Shown: one piece after another, positions 19,317 to 27,596 of the stretch
Position numbering within the stretch: the first letter of the stretch is position 1
Layout of the letters: every line of letters starts with the position of its first letter
From: an uncultured Polaribacter sp.
GTDB taxonomy: Bacteria > Bacteroidota > Bacteroidia > Flavobacteriales > Flavobacteriaceae
Reading direction: 5' to 3'
DNA length: 64,000 nt
Assembly (NCBI RefSeq): GCF_947497125.1
Contig: NZ_CANMFI010000003.1
Location: 1 to 64,000 of the forward strand
Notes under the pieces: model-generated
What the model was told of the DNA's origin: nothing
What the model saw: the letters and a program-made list of their open reading frames with translations, nothing else
Databases searched by the model: none
Program-made: the position numbers and the translations under genes

Positions 19317-21581
19317 TTATTTATAATAATATGTTCCTGTCCAGGTGTAATTTGTTCCCTTAACAGTAGCAGTATGTTCTTTTTGAGAATTATTATTGGT
19401 ATTCGCTAAGATCAAAAGTTTCTCTTTGCCTGTTTTAAATGTAATTTTAATAGCGGTATAATCTACGGTATCAGTTAAAACTTCAATTTTAGAAAAATTA
19501 CTGTACGCATTTTTTGCAACTTCTTTTACAGGATCATAATTTCCGTGAGATTCTATAATAGAGGCATAGACTGTGTTTTGTGTGTTTTTCTTTCTAATAA
19601 TAATCGATGGATCTTTTCTAAGGTTAAATTCAGGATCATTGGCGCCAACTCTTGCCAAAATTAATTCATCGTCTTTATTTGTTGCCGAAGTTATTGTGTA
19701 AAAACGTTTATTGTCTAACCAGGTAAACTGAATGCTTTCTGCATTTGCTGTTCCAACACCCTCTTTCCAAATATGGTTGTAACCGTATTTATCGCCTAAA
19801 GGGGATAATGTTTTGGGTACATTATAGCTAAAACTAGTCGCTATAATTTGACCAAAATAATGAAAAGGTAAATCGTATTGATTGTTCTTGTTTGATTGTA
19901 CTTTATTGATATCGATAATAAAAGGTTTTTCTATATCTGCATCTTTTACCATCATAAAAGTTCTGTGCATTTCGGTTCCTGGATATGCGTTTTTTTCTTT
20001 GGCACTAACCAATTGAAAATTTGCATTGCTGGCATCAAAAATATATTTCTCAGGATGGTATTTGCTTCCTGTTTCAAAATCATACCCAAAATGAGAAGTC
20101 TCGTTTTGTGTAATTGTATTGTGTGCAATGGTCTGTTTTGCATAGGTTTTGTTTTCTTTTAAATAACCACCGCCATTTTTCTGCTCTACATTTACAAATC
20201 TAGACAAACCATAATCTTGCAGTACCTCATCGCCATTTTCGTACATAGAAAACGATAATTTATCATAATGTCCATGGCTAAGGCCTTGTGCCGCATACTT
20301 ATACACCAATGCCATTGTTTGCTTCTGATTATTGTAACGTAAGATACCTATACCACCTTCATCTCCTTTAGAACCGTCAGACAACTCCATAGATTCTTTT
20401 ACAAAAGGTTTTTCTGCACCATTCTTAAGAGCAAGTGCTACTTTTAAGCCTGTAGCATCTAACTGAACAGCACCTTGTTTTTTTGCAACAGATAGTAATC
20501 TTGCGTCTTGCTTGCCATAAAAATAGGCAATATCTACTGCGGATACCAAAGAAGAAGTGTAGTAAGACATTCCTTTCTGACCATCATTTAACGGAAAAAA
20601 CTCGCCATCTACATCTGTTAAATTCAACAAAGCGTCTACAGCTTTTATCAATACTCCGTTTTTGTATTCAAATATTTTTAAATCGGGTTTTTTGTTTTGA
20701 AGTGCTTCTGCAAAAATTAAAAAAGGATACATTGCATAACGTTGGTAATAAGGCCCTTCTGTGTAAAAACCATCAGGTGAAAAAGGAGAATCTACATTCG
20801 CTAAAAAACCTGCTTTTCCTTCTTTGTCATAAATAAAACCACCATCATTGTCCTTTTCAGTTAAATCTACATCACTTTTATCTAAACCATACAAAGCTCT
20901 GTTAATTAACTCTTCATCATCCATTACCAAACCAATCATACCAACGGCAACATTACCCCAAGTAGAGTGGTTGTGAACTCTGTTAAAGTACTTCGGATTG
21001 CCAACAGATAAAAAATCTGCATAAGGTCTAAATAAGTTTGTATTTAAATAGTCTGTTTGTTCTTTTGGCAACCAATCATATATACAATCATATGCCTGAC
21101 TGGTATAGGTTAGCCAATTAGAATCATTTAAACATTGCCAGAAAAATTTACCAGTTGCATAGCTTCTAGGTTCTGGATGGGTTTCAAATGTTGGAAAAAT
21201 TTTCGCATATGCTAACAACATATCTCTAACAAAAATTGCATATTTTTCATCTCCTAAAAGCTGAAACAACACCCCTGCTTTTTGCATGTTGGCATAATTT
21301 AATTTGTGTTGTGTATGCGTATAACCGCCTGCCATATCTTTTGGTACTGGTACTTCAATCCCTTTTTCAATTGCCGCATCTACATCTTCTTTCGTTTGTG
21401 CTAAAGTTTCATCAAAAAGAGGAACGTTACCTAAGTTTGCTTTTATTTCTGAAACACTTTTTGCGTTTAAAATTAAGTTTGGATGCTGATCCAATTCTTT
21501 ATTTTCAGGTGAATTGTTGCAAGAAATAAAGACTAAAATTAAACAAGCAATTAGAAGGTAACTGTATTTTTTTTGAATCAT
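19317..21581 (-). CDS. PL17 oligoalginate lyase
   Basis: Exolytic lyase that releases unsaturated monouronate from alginate oligomers. The 754-aa protein has a lipobox near VFISC, an (alpha/alpha) toroid with the catalytic-region motif NHSTWGN near residue 205 and YYQRYAMYPF, and a heparinase II/III-like beta domain (GLSHGHYDKLSFSMYENGDE). The ORF track start at 21665 reads through the operator, since LYLVNQIGLPILN is encoded by operator and promoter DNA. The ATG at 21581 gives a proper lipoprotein signal (MIQKKYSYLLIACLILVFISC). First gene of the unit with kdgF. Confidence 0.93.
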   Translation of the reverse strand: MIQKKYSYLLIACLILVFISCNNSPENKELDQHPNLILNAKSVSEIKANLGNVPLFDETLAQTKEDVDAAIEKGIEVPVPKDMAGGYTHTQHKLNYANMQKAGVLFQLLGDEKYAIFVRDMLLAYAKIFPTFETHPEPRSYATGKFFWQCLNDSNWLTYTSQAYDCIYDWLPKEQTDYLNTNLFRPYADFLSVGNPKYFNRVHNHSTWGNVAVGMIGLVMDDEELINRALYGLDKSDVDLTEKDNDGGFIYDKEGKAGFLANVDSPFSPDGFYTEGPYYQRYAMYPFLIFAEALQNKKPDLKIFEYKNGVLIKAVDALLNLTDVDGEFFPLNDGQKGMSYYTSSLVSAVDIAYFYGKQDARLLSVAKKQGAVQLDATGLKVALALKNGAEKPFVKESMELSDGSKGDEGGIGILRYNNQKQTMALVYKYAAQGLSHGHYDKLSFSMYENGDEVLQDYGLSRFVNVEQKNGGGYLKENKTYAKQTIAHNTITQNETSHFGYDFETGSKYHPEKYIFDASNANFQLVSAKEKNAYPGTEMHRTFMMVKDADIEKPFIIDINKVQSNKNNQYDLPFHYFGQIIATSFSYNVPKTLSPLGDKYGYNHIWKEGVGTANAESIQFTWLDNKRFYTITSATNKDDELILARVGANDPEFNLRKDPSIIIRKKNTQNTVYASIIESHGNYDPVKEVAKNAYSNFSKIEVLTDTVDYTAIKITFKTGKEKLLILANTNNNSQKEHTATVKGTNYTWTGTYYYK

Positions 21582-21598
21582 TTGTGTGTGATTTAAAA

Positions 21599-21650
21599 TT
21601 GGTAAACCAATTTGGTTTACCAAATATAGGTTTATTTCCCTTTTTAACAA
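21599..21650 (-). promoter_or_regulatory. Promoter and tandem operator of PL17-kdgF
   Basis: Units TTGGTAAACCAA (21599-21610) and TTGGTTTACCAA (21612-21623). The minus-strand -7 box TATATTTG is at 21628-21621 and the -33 TTG at 21650-21648, with exactly 19 bp between. This is the best full promoter match among the nine operator sites. Confidence 0.88.
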
Positions 21651-21687
21651 AATTATGTGTTGCAATTAACAAATTATAAGCACAAAA

Positions 21688-21715
21688 AAAGTCCATTTAA
21701 TTAAAAATGGACTTT
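21688..21715 (-). terminator. Terminator after the 561-aa T9SS protein gene
   Basis: Perfect 11-bp stem AAAGTCCATTT/AAATGGACTTT followed by a T run on the minus strand. Confidence 0.92.
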
Positions 21716-21735
21716 AAAATAAAATATTTAACTTT

Positions 21736-23421
21736 TTATTCTATGATAACCTTTCTTGTTCCAACAAGGTTATTGCTAATTACTTTAACAATATAAATAC
21801 CTTTAGATAGTTTAGAAATATCAACTCTATTTGTTTCTCTGTAAGAATTAGCAACCTTTTTACCAATTAAATTATAAACTTCTATGTTAGTAATTTCATC
21901 TACAGAATTAACAAATATATAATCGTTTGCAGGGTTTGGATACACTTTTACATTAAGTAAGTTATTGCTATTAATACTTGCAACTGCAGGGCAATTTCCA
22001 AAAACATCTGCACCCGTTTCACCTGCTACATGTATTCTGTTTGCATAGGAGTTGTTATCTGTGTTTATACCATTTCCGTTTGTGCAAGAAAGTAAATCTT
22101 CTGAAGTATCTGTAGTTACATTAAACCATTTATATTCAAAGGCACTTTCAGGAGTTACTATTGCAGTATGTGTTCCGTCTCCATTATCTTTAGCGCCAGG
22201 ACCATGAAATTCACTCCAATTATTAAGGCTGTAATCCATAACAATAGTATTTCCAACAGGTGCAGTTACTACTAATTCTGTATAAGTAACACCTACTTGC
22301 TTAAATGAGTTAAAAATAAATGTTGGAGCAACATAAGTTTCAGTAGCCGCTACTTTTCTGTTACAATAAGAATTATAATCTGTGTTTATAGTATTTCCTG
22401 TCGGTAAATAAGCTGCTATATTATTTTCTAAAGCACCACCACCAACTAGCGGTATTAAATTTTCTTGAACATCACCTGCAGAAGTTCCGTAAACTTTCCA
22501 AACAAATTCAGCTTCAGTTACGCCAGACGCAAAAGTATAGCTATATTTATTTGCATCATTTGGGTCTACTGTAGCAGCATATTCTTCCCAGTTTCCAGAT
22601 ACGGTTGGTGTTACTATATTTACACCACCCGGATCCGCAGAAACATCTACAGAAACAGTAATGGTTTGTTGAGGAGTGTTTTTTACCATACTTATATTAT
22701 CGTAAAAAACCTCTGTAGATGCGTCTATTGCAGCCAAGGCTCTCACATAAATAACGGCCGTAGTTGTAGTGGCTGTAAATGTAAAAGTACTAGTTGTAAA
22801 TGTGTTGTTAGAAGCAGATCCCTTGCTTGGGTTTTCGTCATTTGTAATTTCAAAAAAAGCATCAACTCTACTATCAGAAGCACCATTTTCTAAGCCAACT
22901 TCAGTTGTTATTTCTTCGTTTAGGATAAATACTTCAGATGGAGTTCCAGCTGACTCAGAACGAGAATCAATAGAAAAAGTGTATTCAGAGCCAATTTCTA
23001 CTGCTATTTTTTGATACAATCTACGAGTAGAAGCTGAGACTACAGGATTTCCATCATCATATATTTTAAGGCCTCTTGTTTTATCTCCATTAGTATTATA
23101 TGTTCCATCAGAACTAGAGCCTGCTTGCTCATCAGGGTTATTACCACCTGCATAAGTATTTGAAATGTAGGTTTCTAAATCTGTATTATTCCACAAAGCT
23201 TTATAAGGGCTATCAATTGTTGCGCCAGTATTATCCTTTATTGTAGATGGGGGTGTCATATCCCATGCGTCTGCATTATCTCCAGTTTCTGCTGTATATT
23301 CATCTGCTGTACCATTTAGAGTAAGCTCTGTTTGTGCATAACCAGCAGTATAAAAAAAGCAAAGGAATAACAAAGAGTATAATAATTTTGTTTTTTTTGT
23401 AAAAAGTAATGTTGTCTTCAT
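21736..23421 (-). CDS. Secreted modular protein with T9SS signal, unknown activity
   Basis: A 561-aa exported protein (signal peptide ending TAGYAQ). The N-terminal part (residues 30-240) looks like a carbohydrate-binding jelly roll (DSRSESAGTPSEVF). Two related modules follow at about 255-360 and 370-470. Each resembles a starch-binding or CBM48-like sandwich (GNWEEYAATVDPNDANKYSY and NNWSEFHGPGAKDNGDGTHT) and ends in a similar Asn-Ser-Tyr-Asn/Cys-Asn-Arg stretch. The C-terminus is a type A T9SS sorting domain (VKVYPNPANDYIFV ... LSKGIYIVKV). No catalytic motif is recognised. The operator in front places it in the alginate regulon, so alginate binding is a fair guess. Confidence 0.8.
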   Translation of the reverse strand: MKTTLLFTKKTKLLYSLLFLCFFYTAGYAQTELTLNGTADEYTAETGDNADAWDMTPPSTIKDNTGATIDSPYKALWNNTDLETYISNTYAGGNNPDEQAGSSSDGTYNTNGDKTRGLKIYDDGNPVVSASTRRLYQKIAVEIGSEYTFSIDSRSESAGTPSEVFILNEEITTEVGLENGASDSRVDAFFEITNDENPSKGSASNNTFTTSTFTFTATTTTAVIYVRALAAIDASTEVFYDNISMVKNTPQQTITVSVDVSADPGGVNIVTPTVSGNWEEYAATVDPNDANKYSYTFASGVTEAEFVWKVYGTSAGDVQENLIPLVGGGALENNIAAYLPTGNTINTDYNSYCNRKVAATETYVAPTFIFNSFKQVGVTYTELVVTAPVGNTIVMDYSLNNWSEFHGPGAKDNGDGTHTAIVTPESAFEYKWFNVTTDTSEDLLSCTNGNGINTDNNSYANRIHVAGETGADVFGNCPAVASINSNNLLNVKVYPNPANDYIFVNSVDEITNIEVYNLIGKKVANSYRETNRVDISKLSKGIYIVKVISNNLVGTRKVIIE

Positions 23422-23460
23422 AAAAATAGATTTAAGGGTTATAATTAACTAAATTTTAAT

Positions 23461-23490
23461 TTGGTTAACCAAATTGGTTTTCCAAAAGTA
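23461..23490 (-). promoter_or_regulatory. Promoter and tandem operator of the 561-aa T9SS protein
   Basis: Units TTGGTTAACCAA (23461-23472) and TTGGTTTTCCAA (23474-23485). The -7 box TACTTTTG on the minus strand (23490-23483) overlaps the second. Confidence 0.8.
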
Positions 23491-23554
23491 ACGAAATAAA
23501 TTTAGAAAAAAAAGTTGTTTTAATTAAACTATTTGTTTTTAAGCGACTTACATG

Positions 23555-25855
23555 TTAATACATCAACGTTTGTTTTAAATTCTCTTCGGTTTTTAAAATA
23601 CCAGAATTAGAAATAACATTGTTTGACGCCTTGTTATTTTTGGCTCCCCATAAAATAGAAACGTACTTCACGCTATTATTTTTAAAAGTATTGTTGTTAA
23701 TGTTTACATTATGAATACCATTGTGATTCAATAGTCTTTTATTCTTTTCTAAAGCAGCACAGTTTGTAAAAGTCGAGTTGGTGATTAGCAAGTTTCCGCC
23801 AATTGTAGATTCGTCATAACCACCTCTATAATAATCAATCACATTTTGTTTTACATTGTCAAAATTACAATTGTCTATTGTTAGGTATTCTGTATTGTAA
23901 TCCCCTCTATCATTAATTTCTTCTGATAATTCTAAACCATTTTCACATTTTAAAACAGAAGTATTTTTAAACGTAATTTGTTCTGCAAATGCTTGTTTGT
24001 ATACTTTTAAAGTATAGTTGAAATTACTGATTTCAGCGTTTAAAACATTCAATCCAAAGTGATTAGACATGTTCTTTTTTAAGGTTGCAAAAGCGTGATT
24101 TTTACGATTTCCTGTTAGTTTGATATTGTCTAAATTTAATATCCCATAAGGATTCAATTCAAAAACAGGCGTGTTATCTGCACCAGAAAAAATTATTTCT
24201 GCTTTGTTTTTAGATTGAATTGTAACTGTTTTATTAATAACCAAAGATTCGCTTACATTAAAAGTAGCAGCACTTAATTCAATAATATCTCCGTTTGCCG
24301 CTTCTTTTAATTTGGTAATCAATTCTGTCGTAGAATTTACAACATGTATTTTAGATTCTTTTGCTTGCACTTCATTAGAGAACCAACTAGCACCATATTT
24401 CGTTTTATCTAAAACGTCTAAGTTAATTTTATCAGCGTTTGCAACTGCACCAATTTGATTTGATGCAATTCTCGAATTACCCAATAAATCGGTTGAAATA
24501 ATATCAAAATCGAATCCTTTATAGATCTCAACATCAGAAAAACCAGCAGTTGGTATCGCAATGTCTGAACCAACATTTGTCAATGCTAACTCCTTAGAAA
24601 TAAAACCGTGGTCATTTTCTATTGAGACACTATTATTGTCTATAATATTACTCGCAAAGGTTACACCATCTGCTTTGTCGTGCTCTATAATTGGTGTTGC
24701 ATCGCCCTTAGAATTGTATATTACATTGTTTACAACTTCAGTTCTTAAGGCTCTTGCAGATCTAATTTCAGATTTTGGCAATACATCTTTTTGTGCTAAA
24801 TTTTGACCAACACCAAACTGAAAAGGCGCATCAGAATCTACAAATGTATTGTAAGCAACAACTACGTCTGTAACTTGGTTATATCTATTTAAAGGCGATT
24901 TCGGAATTCCGTTCATTACTGCAATCGGACTCCTAAAATTCTTTCCTTTTATTTTGTAAAATAAGTTATTAGTAACCCAATGCCCGGTGTTTATAATTCT
25001 AATTCCGCCATATTGTTCGTTTACGCCATCGCCAATAAAATAATTGCCATCAATAGTAACATAATTACCGTGTCTGGTAACCACAGAGCCTTCACTTTTG
25101 TAAAAGACATTGTTTTTTATAATGTTGAAATTAGTCTTACTCGATATAATTTCTACTTCACCATTACATTCTTCAAATAAATTGTTTGCAATTAGGGTGT
25201 TACTTGGGCTCATAGATGTAAAGCTACTTCCTAATTGAATTGTTTCGCCTCTTGCACCTCCTTTTCTTGGTCTTGGTCCAAAATGATTGTTGATTATTTT
25301 ATGGTAATTACGAATGCTTTGGTTTCCTTTTAAATCTACTCTTAAAGTAGGTCCACCATTTGTTTTTCCTGCTAAATAATTGTTGCTAAATTCGTTGTGT
25401 TTTCCATACAACTGTACCCATAAATTGTCTTGATCTCTTTCTAAATTATTAAAATCTAAAATAACACAATTTGTAACTTTACTATTGTTTGCCACATTTT
25501 TTGCGCTAGTTCTAAACGCAATTACATTCGTTTTAGGAGAGTGCCCGTTTCTAAAGAAAAGTCCATCTACTACTAAATAATTACCACTAATTTCTAAACT
25601 AGAGGTTCCTTCAATAAATACTTTTCCGGGAGTTGCTGCTTTTAGAGTAATCGGTTTTTCTTTGGTTCCTTCTCCTGTAAATTGTATGGCTATATCTTTG
25701 TAAACCCCTTCTTTTAAAACAATATTGTCTCCTGGTTGTAAGTCTTTTAACGCTTCTGTAAGTGCTTTAGAATTATTAACAGATATGTTGTTGTTTACAG
25801 TTGAATTACAAGAAAATAAGAAAAGTAAACTGACGATTAGTATAAAATTTTTCAT
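23555..25855 (-). CDS. PL6 alginate lyase (two-domain, lipoprotein)
   Basis: Parallel beta-helix lyase of 766 aa with a lipobox in LLFLFSC. The N-terminal catalytic helix has GEVEIISSK with Lys240 and TRHG with Arg261. The 21-residue spacing equals that of the Lys and Arg pair known from characterised PL6 enzymes. A second beta-helix domain follows from about residue 475 (LITKLKEAANGDIIELSAAT), as in large dimeric PL6 lyases. The ORF track start at 25918 lies upstream and is read through operator DNA. The ATG at 25855 yields the lipoprotein signal MKNFILIVSLLFLFSC. It probably acts at the cell surface on alginate, MG or polyG type not decidable. Confidence 0.93.
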   Translation of the reverse strand: MKNFILIVSLLFLFSCNSTVNNNISVNNSKALTEALKDLQPGDNIVLKEGVYKDIAIQFTGEGTKEKPITLKAATPGKVFIEGTSSLEISGNYLVVDGLFFRNGHSPKTNVIAFRTSAKNVANNSKVTNCVILDFNNLERDQDNLWVQLYGKHNEFSNNYLAGKTNGGPTLRVDLKGNQSIRNYHKIINNHFGPRPRKGGARGETIQLGSSFTSMSPSNTLIANNLFEECNGEVEIISSKTNFNIIKNNVFYKSEGSVVTRHGNYVTIDGNYFIGDGVNEQYGGIRIINTGHWVTNNLFYKIKGKNFRSPIAVMNGIPKSPLNRYNQVTDVVVAYNTFVDSDAPFQFGVGQNLAQKDVLPKSEIRSARALRTEVVNNVIYNSKGDATPIIEHDKADGVTFASNIIDNNSVSIENDHGFISKELALTNVGSDIAIPTAGFSDVEIYKGFDFDIISTDLLGNSRIASNQIGAVANADKINLDVLDKTKYGASWFSNEVQAKESKIHVVNSTTELITKLKEAANGDIIELSAATFNVSESLVINKTVTIQSKNKAEIIFSGADNTPVFELNPYGILNLDNIKLTGNRKNHAFATLKKNMSNHFGLNVLNAEISNFNYTLKVYKQAFAEQITFKNTSVLKCENGLELSEEINDRGDYNTEYLTIDNCNFDNVKQNVIDYYRGGYDESTIGGNLLITNSTFTNCAALEKNKRLLNHNGIHNVNINNNTFKNNSVKYVSILWGAKNNKASNNVISNSGILKTEENLKQTLMY

Positions 25856-25878
25856 GGAAAAAAGACTTAAATTTTTAA

Positions 25879-25908
25879 TTGGTTTACCAAATTGGTTTAC
25901 CAAATATA
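25879..25908 (-). promoter_or_regulatory. Promoter and tandem operator of PL6 (copy 1)
   Basis: Two perfect units TTGGTTTACCAA (25879-25890 and 25892-25903) with the minus-strand -7 box TATATTTG (25908-25901). A TTC lies at the -33 position with 19-bp spacing. Confidence 0.85.
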
Positions 25909-26089
25909 GAGAGATCAAATGGAATTAGAAAATATTTACAAGATAAACATTAAATAGTCTTGTATTTATATGCTTGTAATTTATAAAATTCAGACTTAAT
26001 GCTTGCTTAAAAATAGTTGTTACTTAACCATTCTTTGGTTGATGTTTTTCTATAAATTGCTTTATTTTTTATGTCTAACTTAAAAATAG

Positions 26090-27181
26090 TTACTTTACAA
26101 AACACTTTAAAACTTTAACAGTTGCAGTGTTTTTTTTAAAGACAATAAAATATAGGCCTTTAGAAAGATTAGAAACATCTAGTGTCTCTTTTTCAATTCT
26201 TTTTTGAACTTCTATTTTTCTGCCAGAAAAATCGTACATTTTTATATCATTGTAATTTTCTGAATTAGCATTTTTAAAAGTTACAAGATTAGATGAAGGA
26301 TTTGGGTATAATAAAATATTCTCTGCCTTGTCTTTTAATGTTTTAATGTCGATATCTGTAGAAAGTGTACTAGGGTTTTCTTCTATACTAAAATCTGCAA
26401 ACTTCACAATTTCATCTTGTAAATCTTGTGCATTGTTTAAGCTTCTATAAATGCCCCATTTGGGTCTTGAAAAATCGGCGCCATCTTGCCACATATCTTT
26501 ATTAGCATCAGAATAACTTAAAAGTACCTGATTTGTTGCACTATTTTTAATTTCGATAGCATAACTTCCATAATTACTATACTTTATAGTTTCTGTTACC
26601 GATACCCAAGCACCTCTAAAGACGTCTAACTCTTTTGTTGCAATGGTGTTTTGGTCTGAAGTTGCTGTATATCGCAGCTCTAACCTATCAGGATTGCTTT
26701 TACGCACAGTTAAAGAAATCATAGGTATAGAAGCATAGGGTCCATCTACAGATTTTATTTGATGTATGTGTGTAAAACTAGCGGAAGGTTTAAAAGTTTC
26801 TGATAGTCTAAATTTCCACTTATATTGCACTGTTTCGCCATTTCTGGCAATTAAGTTTTCTGGAGAGTCACCATAGGTTTTAATCTCGTTTCTTTGCCTA
26901 TCGTCTACACCTTCTTTACAACGGTCATTGTCTGGAGAAACATGCAAATGAAACAAGAAAATATTTTTATTCAATTCGTTATCAAAAGCCTGCGTAATAT
27001 GTTTCCCAAAAGAATTATGATTGCAATCTGGTACTTCTACAACATTTCTATTAGGGTTAGCTAGTACAGAGTTAATTAATTCATAAGTATCAGAAACACC
27101 ATCTGCACTTAAGGTTATTTGCGAGTTTACAGCATTGGTTATTAATAAAAAAAATGATGCAAAAAAAAGTGTATTTTTCAT
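26090..27181 (-). CDS. Secreted jelly-roll-like protein with T9SS signal, candidate lyase
   Basis: A 363-aa exported protein (signal ending AVNSQ) with one globular domain (25-265) and a T9SS type A sorting domain at the C-terminus (LLYPNPSSNLVTFKN ... LSKGLYFIVFKKN). The domain has a dense set of conserved-looking charged and aromatic residues: FLFHLHVSPDNDRCKEGVDD, RQRNEIKTYG, FTHIHQIK, ELRYT and RPKWGIYRSL. These resemble the concave active face of ConA-like polysaccharide lyases such as the heparin-lyase-I type folds. I cannot place it in a numbered PL family. The operator in front makes it part of the alginate regulon. Confidence 0.75.
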   Translation of the reverse strand: MKNTLFFASFFLLITNAVNSQITLSADGVSDTYELINSVLANPNRNVVEVPDCNHNSFGKHITQAFDNELNKNIFLFHLHVSPDNDRCKEGVDDRQRNEIKTYGDSPENLIARNGETVQYKWKFRLSETFKPSASFTHIHQIKSVDGPYASIPMISLTVRKSNPDRLELRYTATSDQNTIATKELDVFRGAWVSVTETIKYSNYGSYAIEIKNSATNQVLLSYSDANKDMWQDGADFSRPKWGIYRSLNNAQDLQDEIVKFADFSIEENPSTLSTDIDIKTLKDKAENILLYPNPSSNLVTFKNANSENYNDIKMYDFSGRKIEVQKRIEKETLDVSNLSKGLYFIVFKKNTATVKVLKCFVK

Positions 27182-27189
27182 AATTATAA

Positions 27190-27219
27190 TTGGTTAACCA
27201 ATTTAGGTCTTCAAATATA
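27190..27219 (-). promoter_or_regulatory. Promoter and operator of the 363-aa T9SS protein
   Basis: One perfect unit TTGGTTAACCAA (27190-27201) and a degenerate second unit TTAGGTCTTCAA (27203-27214). The minus-strand -7 box TATATTTG is at 27219-27212, in the same geometry as the other sites. Confidence 0.75.
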
Positions 27220-27516
27220 GGTAAAAATATTTTTTGTTTATTTTGAAATAACTTAAAATAGAGTTTGTTTAAACTATTCATTATTTGCAATCATTATTTT
27301 TAAATGGTAATTTAAGACACATTTTATTCTTTTTTTAAAGAAGTTACCTCTTTATTCTTCTGATAAATAAACTTTTATATTTTTTACATTTTTTTTCAGA
27401 AAAAAACACATCCATTTTACCCCTATTTTACTGGGGTTTGGGTTAATTTAGTAAAGTTTTTATGTGTTATTTTAACTTTTTTTTATGTTAAAATGGGTTA
27501 AATTTAATTTAATGTG
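27220..27516. other. AT-rich divergent intergenic region
   Basis: About 300 bp between the two divergent operator-promoters. It contains homopolymer A/T runs and a GGGGTTTGGGTT stretch. I see no gene, RNA or further operator unit in it. Confidence 0.6.
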
Positions 27517-27572
27517 TATATTTGGGCAACCAATTTGGTAAACCAGTTTGGTAAACCAAGCTGGAAAACCAG
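27517..27572 (+). promoter_or_regulatory. Promoter and four-unit operator array of susCD pair 2
   Basis: The -7 box TATATTTG (27517-27524) runs into four consecutive palindromic units at an exact 13-bp period: TTGGGCAACCAA (27522), TTGGTAAACCAG (27535), TTGGTAAACCAA (27548) and CTGGAAAACCAG (27561). The array ends 24 bp before the susC start codon. Confidence 0.87.
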
Positions 27573-27596
27573 TTAAAATAATTAAATTTTAAATTC

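Noticed and set aside
20483-23014. Plus-strand ORFs opposite PL17 and the 561-aa T9SS protein
   Set aside because: Shadow ORFs of real minus-strand genes. Their residue makeup (Leu, Ser, Ile and Cys rich) is that of reverse-frame reading.
27522-27572. Regular 13-bp repeats considered as a CRISPR-like or satellite array
   Set aside because: Units are short palindromes with one-base spacers, fused to a -7 box, and the same unit occurs in pairs at eight other promoters. An operator array explains it.
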